A stretch of DNA of 9,078 nt from JBLNCE01 sp050260415 (GTDB taxonomy: Bacteria > Bacillota > UBA4882 > JAAYXC01), in contig JBLNCE010000202.1 in NCBI GenBank assembly GCA_050260415.1, forward strand, positions 1 through 9,078, given 5' to 3'. A program made the position numbers and the translations under genes. How positions within the stretch are numbered: position 1 is the stretch's first letter; every line of letters begins with the position of its first letter. The notes below the pieces were generated by a model that saw only the letters and a list, made by a program, of their open reading frames with translations, was not told the DNA's origin and did no database searches. Of this stretch, positions 5,469 through 9,078 are shown one piece after another.

Positions 5469-7151
5469 TTATATCTCCCGCAACTGGCCCTCGAGGCTCC
5501 TGCCCAACTCCAGATACTTCTGGTACAGCCGCCGGTAGGCCGCCGCGTTTTCCGGACGGGGTGTATAGGTCTTGGCAAAGCCGCCGCCCATCTTTGCCGC
5601 CGCCTCGGGGATGGACCGGTAGGATCCGGCCGCGACCGCGCCGAACATGGCTGCGCCAAGCGCGCAGGCCTGGTCGGAAGCCGAGACCTTGATCGGCATG
5701 TCGAGTACGTCGGAGGTAATCTGCATGACGAAATCGTTCTTCTTCGCGATGCCGCCCAGGGCGATAACCTGCTCGATCGCCACGCCCTCCTCGGCGAACC
5801 GGTCCACGATCGCTTTGGCGCCGAAAGCCGTCGCCTCGACCAGGGCCCGGAAGATCTTGGGCGCGGTCGTACCGAGCGTCAACCCGATGAGGGCGCCCTT
5901 CAGCGTCTGATCCGCATATGGCGTGCGCCGTCCGTTAAGCCAGTCCAGAGCCAAAAGGCCCGTATCCGCTGGATCGATCGCGGCCGCCTCCTCCGAGAGC
6001 CGGATGAGTATCTTGTCTTCCAGTTCCGTTTCCAGCCGGGCCGCGGTCTCTTTATCCACGAGCGACGTCTCGCGGAGCATGGTTCTGGCGGGCCACGCCA
6101 ATACGTTCCTGAACCAGGCATACACGTCGCCGAACGCGGATTGACCCGCCTCGAGCCCGATCAGCCCCGGGACGACCGAGCCGTCCACCTGGCCGCAGAT
6201 ACCGCCGATGAGCCGTTTGCCGATCGCGTCCTTGGAGGCTACCATCATGTCGCAGGTCGAGGTACCCATGATCTTGACCAGGGTCCCCCCCGCGATCTGC
6301 CCCCCGACGGCGCCCATATGCGCGTCGAACGCTCCCACCGCGACGGCGATACCAGGCCTCAGACCCAGCTTGGCCGCCCACTCACCGGTAAGTTCCCCCG
6401 CCTTTACGTCCGACGTGTCCGTCCGCGTATAAAGGCGTGCTCTCAACCCCCGTAACAGCGGGTCCACCCTGACGAGGAAATCCTCGGGGGGAAGCCCGCC
6501 CCATTCCTCGTGCCACATGGCTTTATGCCCGGCGGCGCAGCGGCTCCGCTTCAAAACAGTGGGATCCTGCGTCCCGGTCAAAAGGGCGGGGATCCAGTCA
6601 CAGTGCTCGACCCATGAATATGCGGCTTCCCTGACGGCGCCGTCCTCGCGCAGCACGTGGAGGATCTTGGCCCAGAACCACTCGGATGCGTAGACGCCGC
6701 CTTCATATTTGGTAAAGTCGGTTCCGCCCCAAGTCCGCGCGGTTCGGTTGATCTCTTCCGCTTCCTTGACGGCGGTATGGTCCTTCCAGAGGATGAACAT
6801 CGCGTTCGGATTGTCTCTAAATCCGTCCTTGAGGGCCAGCGGCGTGCCCTCCCTGTCGACCGGACAGGGAGTGGAGCCGGTCGTGTCGATCCCGATCCCG
6901 ATCACCCGTTCGCCCGAGCCCGCCGGTAGTTTGGCCAGCGAACCTACGATCGATGCCTCGAGACCCTCGATATAGTCCAGGGGATGCTGGCGAAACTGGT
7001 TCCGGGCCGGATTGCAGTAAGCGCCCGCCGCCCAACGTTCGTAGTAGGCGACCTCGCTGGCTACTTCTTCTCCGGTCGCGGCCTCCACCACCACCGCCCG
7101 CACGGAATCGGTGCCGTAATCAATCCCAATCACCAAGTTGCCGCTCTCCAT
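5469..7151 (-). CDS. araB: Ribulokinase
   Basis: A 560-residue FGGY-family sugar kinase of the ribulokinase type, which phosphorylates L-ribulose (often also other 2-ketopentoses) with ATP in the cytoplasm. Its length fits the family. The N-terminal ATPase fold starts IGIDYGTDSVRA (residues 8-19); GIDTTGSTPCPVD (87-99) is the ribulokinase-specific block; GAFDAHMGAVG (273-283) carries the expected catalytic aspartate, Asp276; IMGTSTCDM (294-302) and LGGIAKKNDFVMQI (465-478) belong to the C-terminal nucleotide-binding domain. The ATG at 7151 follows GGGGGA by 7 bases and gives the normal N-terminus. A GTG at 7181, overlapping the regulator's stop codon by four bases (GTGA), would add ten residues but has a weak ribosome site. 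It lies 26 bases after the regulator and 12 bases before araD. No araA is found in the window, so L-ribulose must come from an isomerase elsewhere or from uptake of ribulose or a polyol. Confidence 0.97.
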   Translation of the reverse strand: MESGNLVIGIDYGTDSVRAVVVEAATGEEVASEVAYYERWAAGAYCNPARNQFRQHPLDYIEGLEASIVGSLAKLPAGSGERVIGIGIDTTGSTPCPVDREGTPLALKDGFRDNPNAMFILWKDHTAVKEAEEINRTARTWGGTDFTKYEGGVYASEWFWAKILHVLREDGAVREAAYSWVEHCDWIPALLTGTQDPTVLKRSRCAAGHKAMWHEEWGGLPPEDFLVRVDPLLRGLRARLYTRTDTSDVKAGELTGEWAAKLGLRPGIAVAVGAFDAHMGAVGGQIAGGTLVKIMGTSTCDMMVASKDAIGKRLIGGICGQVDGSVVPGLIGLEAGQSAFGDVYAWFRNVLAWPARTMLRETSLVDKETAARLETELEDKILIRLSEEAAAIDPADTGLLALDWLNGRRTPYADQTLKGALIGLTLGTTAPKIFRALVEATAFGAKAIVDRFAEEGVAIEQVIALGGIAKKNDFVMQITSDVLDMPIKVSASDQACALGAAMFGAVAAGSYRSIPEAAAKMGGGFAKTYTPRPENAAAYRRLYQKYLELGRSLEGQLREI

Positions 7152-7177
7152 CGAACCATCCCCCGATTTTTGGCTTA

Positions 7178-8179
7178 TCACCCGGATTTCGAAAGCACCT
7201 TATCGCTCTCGTCCAGCATCTCGCGCACAATGACCTCCAGCTTGGTCTGGAGTACGGACGCCGGAGGTTTCTCGCCATACAGCAAGTAACGGCCCAAGAT
7301 ACGAAGGGCCGAATATCCCTGCTCGTACGGGCTCTGGCAAACGGTCGCGTCGACCACGCCTTGCCGCATCAAGTCGGCGGTATCAGCCGCCAGATCGAAA
7401 CCGACCACCCTGACGCGGCGCTCGCCGCCGTAATCCCGCACGGCTTGGCCGACACCGCCCACGCAGACATTCGTTACCGCCAGACCGCCGAGGTCCGCCT
7501 CGACGAGGAGCAGATCGCGCACCGCCTGATAAGCCCGTTGGCCGTCGTCAAAATTCTCCAGGATACCCACGAGCTCGATCCCGGGATAACGCTCCGCGAG
7601 CACCCGTTGGATACCCTCGATCCGCTGCTGCTGTGAGTGAAGTCCGCGAAATCCCGCGACGATGACGGCCCGGCCCCGCGACGCCATCAATGAGCCGAGC
7701 AGGCCCCCCGCGACCCTGCCGGCACGCAACGAGTCCGCCCCCACGTAACAGAGCCTCTTCAGCTCCGGGATATCATTATTCAGAATGACGACCGGCGTGC
7801 CGGCGGCAATACCCCGCGCTAACGCGGCCTTGAGGCGCTCCCCGTTGGATGGGGCAAGGGCAAGCCCGTCAATCCCTTCGGCCAGCATTCGCTCGGCCAG
7901 CACAGCTTCACCCTCGGCATCGCGGGCACCGGTCGAGTGGAAAGCCACTTCCACGCCGAAGGGCGCTAATTCATCCGCGGCGGCGCTTAAACCTCTGATG
8001 ACATCGTCCCAGAAGTAATCGGGCTGTGATGGGCATAGGGCGCCCAGGCGTAGCGGCTTGCGCCTCACCAGTGCCCGCGCGGCATGGTTGGGCTTGTAGT
8101 TCAGTTCGGCCGCTTTGAGGAGAATCTTCCGCCGGGTATCCTCACCTACCTCGCCCCGATTATGGAGCGCGCGATCCAC
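7178..8179 (-). CDS. LacI-family transcriptional regulator of the ara operon
   Basis: DNA-binding repressor of the LacI family with a periplasmic-binding-protein-like effector domain. From the GTG at 8179 the product has 333 residues, but this start cuts the helix-turn-helix: the second half (MDRALHNRGEVGEDTRRKIL) is inside and the first half (VTIRDIARELGVSRGTV) is encoded in the same frame upstream, 8227-8180. The hinge region is about residues 28-45 (YKPNHAARALVRRK), and the effector domain runs from LGALCPSQPDYFW (45-57) to the end. Being first in a regulator-araB-araD operon, it probably senses L-arabinose or a related pentose and represses its own promoter. Bacillus AraR instead has a GntR-type DNA-binding domain, so this is a different regulator type. 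The true N-terminus is unresolved: no ATG, GTG or TTG occurs in frame between the stop codon at 8263-8261 and 8179. See the separate entry for 8180-8270. Confidence 0.9.
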   Translation of the reverse strand: MDRALHNRGEVGEDTRRKILLKAAELNYKPNHAARALVRRKPLRLGALCPSQPDYFWDDVIRGLSAAADELAPFGVEVAFHSTGARDAEGEAVLAERMLAEGIDGLALAPSNGERLKAALARGIAAGTPVVILNNDIPELKRLCYVGADSLRAGRVAGGLLGSLMASRGRAVIVAGFRGLHSQQQRIEGIQRVLAERYPGIELVGILENFDDGQRAYQAVRDLLLVEADLGGLAVTNVCVGGVGQAVRDYGGERRVRVVGFDLAADTADLMRQGVVDATVCQSPYEQGYSALRILGRYLLYGEKPPASVLQTKLEVIVREMLDESDKVLSKSG

Positions 8180-8270
8180 CGTGCCGCGCGAGACGCCAAG
8201 TTCCCGGGCAATATCACGAATGGTGACGGGTCTTTTGATAACGCATCCACTCCACGCAACTTACCATCAT
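8180..8270 (-). other. Upstream part of the regulator's helix-turn-helix, with suspected frameshift
   Basis: In frame with the LacI-type gene this stretch encodes a standard LacI recognition start (KRPVTIRDIARELGVSRGT), yet it lacks a usual start codon and is closed by TAA at 8263-8261. In the next frame, ATG codons at 8270 and 8267 follow GGAAGA at short spacing, and a further ATG lies at 8246. Removing one A from the run of four at 8236-8233 would join ATG-CGT-TAT-CAA directly to AGA-CCC-GTC-ACC, giving a normal LacI N-terminus. So either a one-base insertion (real mutation or sequencing error), a shift at the A run, or a non-standard ATC/ATT start is present. Confidence 0.6.
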
Positions 8271-8353
8271 TGCTCTTCCGTGCACGAGCACGTCATTGAT
8301 TATTCAACACAGGCGGGCCAAGATCCTCCTATGGCATGCCGGTCCAATACGAC

Positions 8354-8382
8354 ATAAAAGCTCCGCCTTGATGGAGGAGCTT
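8354..8382 (-). terminator. Leader hairpin with U-rich tail, possible attenuator
   Basis: On the minus strand AAGCUCC (8382-8376) pairs with GGAGCUU (8364-8358) across an 11-base loop, followed by UUAU, so that the arm and tail read CUUUUAU. This resembles a weak intrinsic terminator within the ara operon leader, about 100 bases after the predicted transcription start. The stem is short and the U tract is interrupted, so efficiency is uncertain. Confidence 0.35.
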
Positions 8383-8413
8383 CGCCTGATCGGATCTCGA
8401 TGCTTTTTATTTC

Positions 8414-8484
8414 AAAAAAAGTAGTGAGGGGGGCTCGCCATCCATGGCGTTGGTGTCATCCGTGTGCCCCTAGCACCACCCCCC
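8414..8484 (-). ncRNA. Structured three-way-junction leader RNA of the ara operon
   Basis: Starting at the predicted transcription start, the minus-strand RNA can fold into three perfect stems: P1, GGGGGG (8484-8479) with CCCCCC (8433-8428); P2, UGGUG (8478-8474) with CACCA (8455-8451); P3, CGCCA (8449-8445) with UGGCG (8440-8436), closed by a UGGA loop. P1 and P2 abut, one A joins P2 to P3, and AG joins P3 to P1. Seven bases later come seven U residues (8420-8414). I cannot match it to a known riboswitch. It could be a cis-regulatory leader, a small RNA, or a chance fold; the exact packing of stems argues against chance but has not been tested by conservation. Confidence 0.45.
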
Positions 8485-8490
8485 GTAATT

Positions 8491-8519
8491 ATCATAGCAC
8501 GATGCCTGATAAGTAACAA
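8491..8519 (-). promoter_or_regulatory. Promoter of the regulator-araB-araD operon
   Basis: On the minus strand TTGTTA (8519-8514) and TATGAT (8496-8491) are separated by the ideal 17 bases, and the -10 box has the extended TGC motif just upstream (TGCTATGAT). Transcription should start near 8484, giving a leader of over 200 bases before the regulator's start. Confidence 0.75.
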
Positions 8520-8525
8520 GTTACT
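8512..8525. promoter_or_regulatory. Palindromic operator candidate over the -35 box
   Basis: AGTAAC-AA-GTTACT is a perfect 6+2+6 palindrome that covers the -35 hexamer of the operon promoter. Its length, symmetry and position suit a LacI-family repressor dimer, so autorepression by the first gene of the operon is likely. The centre is AA/TT rather than the common CG of LacI operators, so the link to this regulator is inference. Confidence 0.55.
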
Positions 8526-8619
8526 ATTTAATGCCAGATTGGACCGGCTATTTCAATCCGCTCGTTATGCGCGCCGGATCGGGCCATTCGCCGTTCAGCG
8601 AAAGCGTGCTAATCTGTTA

Positions 8620-8650
8620 ACAGGACCGGTCTTGCATAGGCCGGTCCTGT
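8620..8650 (+). promoter_or_regulatory. Strong hairpin upstream of the germination gene
   Basis: ACAGGACCGG (8620-8629) and CCGGTCCTGT (8641-8650) form a perfect 10-bp stem; three more pairs (one G-U) can shorten the loop to 5 bases. It ends 17 bases before the Shine-Dalgarno run of the GerA-type gene. No U tract follows on either strand, so it is not an intrinsic terminator. It may be an operator or a leader structure. I found no convincing sigma-G-type promoter nearby. Confidence 0.5.
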
Positions 8651-8681
8651 ATGGGAACTCTTACAAAGAGGAGGCTGTCCT

Positions 8682-9078
8682 GTGCCTGGAGTACCGGCTC
8701 CCCGAAATATAAGCGGCGTGGTTGGGACCGATCTGGAAGCCCTGGCCGGGTTGATCGGGCGGCCCGCCGACCTGGAATCCGAGGTGCACGGGCGGGACGG
8801 CGCCATCGGCCTCGCCTACCTGGCCGGACTGACCAACCAGCGCGATATCAAGGCGAATTTGCTCCAGCCCCTGCTCGGGCTCCTTGCGCAAGGGCACCAT
8901 GCGGCGGAAGAGATTGGCGCCCCCTTGCCCGGTACCGCGCCCCGCGTGCACACGGATCTTCAAGCCGCCGCCGCGGACTTGCTGGCGGGCCGGGCCGTGC
9001 TTTTTCTTGCCGGAGAGGACCGCGCCCTGAGCTTCGGCGCGCAAGGGTGGATCCGGCATGAACCGAAGGAACCATCGA
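8682..9078 (+). CDS. GerA-family spore germination protein, N-terminal part (runs off window)
   Basis: An open frame of 132 codons from GTG at 8682 to the window edge. It matches the N-terminal soluble domain of the GerAA/GerKA/GerBA family, the A subunit of the inner-membrane receptor that senses nutrients in endospores. Evidence is the block AIGLAYLAGLTNQRDIKANL followed by LQPLLGLL (about residues 43-70), and the later block AVLFLAGEDRALSFGAQGW then IRHEPKEPS (107-132), which align with the family's Y-x-x-GL...-I...PL and VLF-x-G...AL....GW...EP-x-EP patterns. The membrane domain lies beyond the edge. The start is supported by AAAGAGGAGG (8665-8674) seven bases ahead. The usual aspartate in the family's VDG motif is replaced (LAG). 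Transcription is probably by a forespore sigma factor, but no such promoter is clear. Next genes are expected to be gerB- and gerC-type subunits. Confidence 0.87.
   Translation, partial: MPGVPAPRNISGVVGTDLEALAGLIGRPADLESEVHGRDGAIGLAYLAGLTNQRDIKANLLQPLLGLLAQGHHAAEEIGAPLPGTAPRVHTDLQAAAADLLAGRAVLFLAGEDRALSFGAQGWIRHEPKEPS

Larger units (their letters stand above)
8338..8548. repeat. 11-bp inverted repeat flanking the operon control region
   Basis: GCCGGTCCAAT at 8338-8348 recurs in reverse as ATTGGACCGGC at 8538-8548, a perfect 11-bp inverted repeat bracketing the promoter and the structured leader. Its core GGACCGG/CCGGTCC occurs again at 8623-8629 and 8641-8647, giving four copies within about 310 bases. 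These may be protein-binding sites; chance cannot be excluded in GC-rich DNA. Confidence 0.45.

Noticed and set aside
5220..6455. Long plus-strand open frame (411 codons) opposite araB and araD
   Set aside because: It lies antisense to two unmistakable enzymes, is rich in Arg, Gly and His as expected for a GC-rich shadow frame, and has no recognisable domain or ribosome site.
8325..8330. Perfect AGGAGG on the minus strand as the regulator's ribosome site
   Set aside because: It lies about 55 bases before the candidate ATG at 8270. The only nearby starts, TTG or GTG, open frames of five or six codons, so it has no convincing gene.
8661..9059. Minus-strand open frame of 132 codons at the right edge
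   Set aside because: The opposite strand carries GerA-family blocks, a strong ribosome site and an uninterrupted frame to the edge.

Overview
The window looks like chromosomal DNA of a GC-rich, endospore-forming Bacillota, probably a clostridial or Limnochordia/Peptococcaceae-like lineage. The main evidence is the start of a GerA-family spore germinant receptor gene at the right edge. A 45-residue cysteine-rich protein of the DUF6485 type, strong purine-rich Shine-Dalgarno sites and vegetative-type -35/-10 promoters agree with this. I cannot name the species.

Layout, left to right. (1) 31-723, minus strand: an exported SH3-NlpC/P60 cell-wall hydrolase, with an 11-bp hairpin in its leader that overlaps the Shine-Dalgarno site. 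(2) 979-1611, plus strand: a small TPR protein with a TTG start. (3) 4539-1649, minus strand: a cluster in the order AtuA/DUF1446 protein, DUF4387 protein, a tiny DUF6485 protein and a class I fumarase alpha subunit. It has its own sigma-A-type promoter (4578-4607), and a 115-bp repeat with imperfect terminal inverted repeats sits between the first two genes. No fumarase beta subunit is present. (4) 8179-4761, minus strand: a pentose operon of LacI-family regulator, L-ribulokinase (araB) and L-ribulose-5-phosphate 4-epimerase (araD), closed by a rho-independent terminator that overlaps the araD stop codon. The isomerase araA is absent. (5) 8180-8681: a 502-base intergenic region holding the operon promoter, a palindrome over its -35 box, a structured leader RNA and several inverted repeats. 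(6) 8682-9078, plus strand: the GerA-family gene, starting at GTG behind a strong Shine-Dalgarno site and running off the edge.

How the genes work together. AraB and AraD convert L-ribulose through L-ribulose-5-phosphate to D-xylulose-5-phosphate, and the LacI-type protein encoded first in the same operon is probably its autoregulated repressor. The AtuA-DUF4387 pair is a recurring module of unknown chemistry. Its pairing here with a lone fumarase-type alpha subunit suggests a hydratase/dehydratase-like step on a carboxylic acid, but this is inference.

The points most worth checking are the orphan fumarase alpha subunit in the AtuA/DUF4387/DUF6485 cluster, the compact three-way-junction leader RNA ahead of the ara operon, and the regulator's DNA-binding domain, which has no canonical start codon in frame and is one base out of frame with a well-placed ATG.
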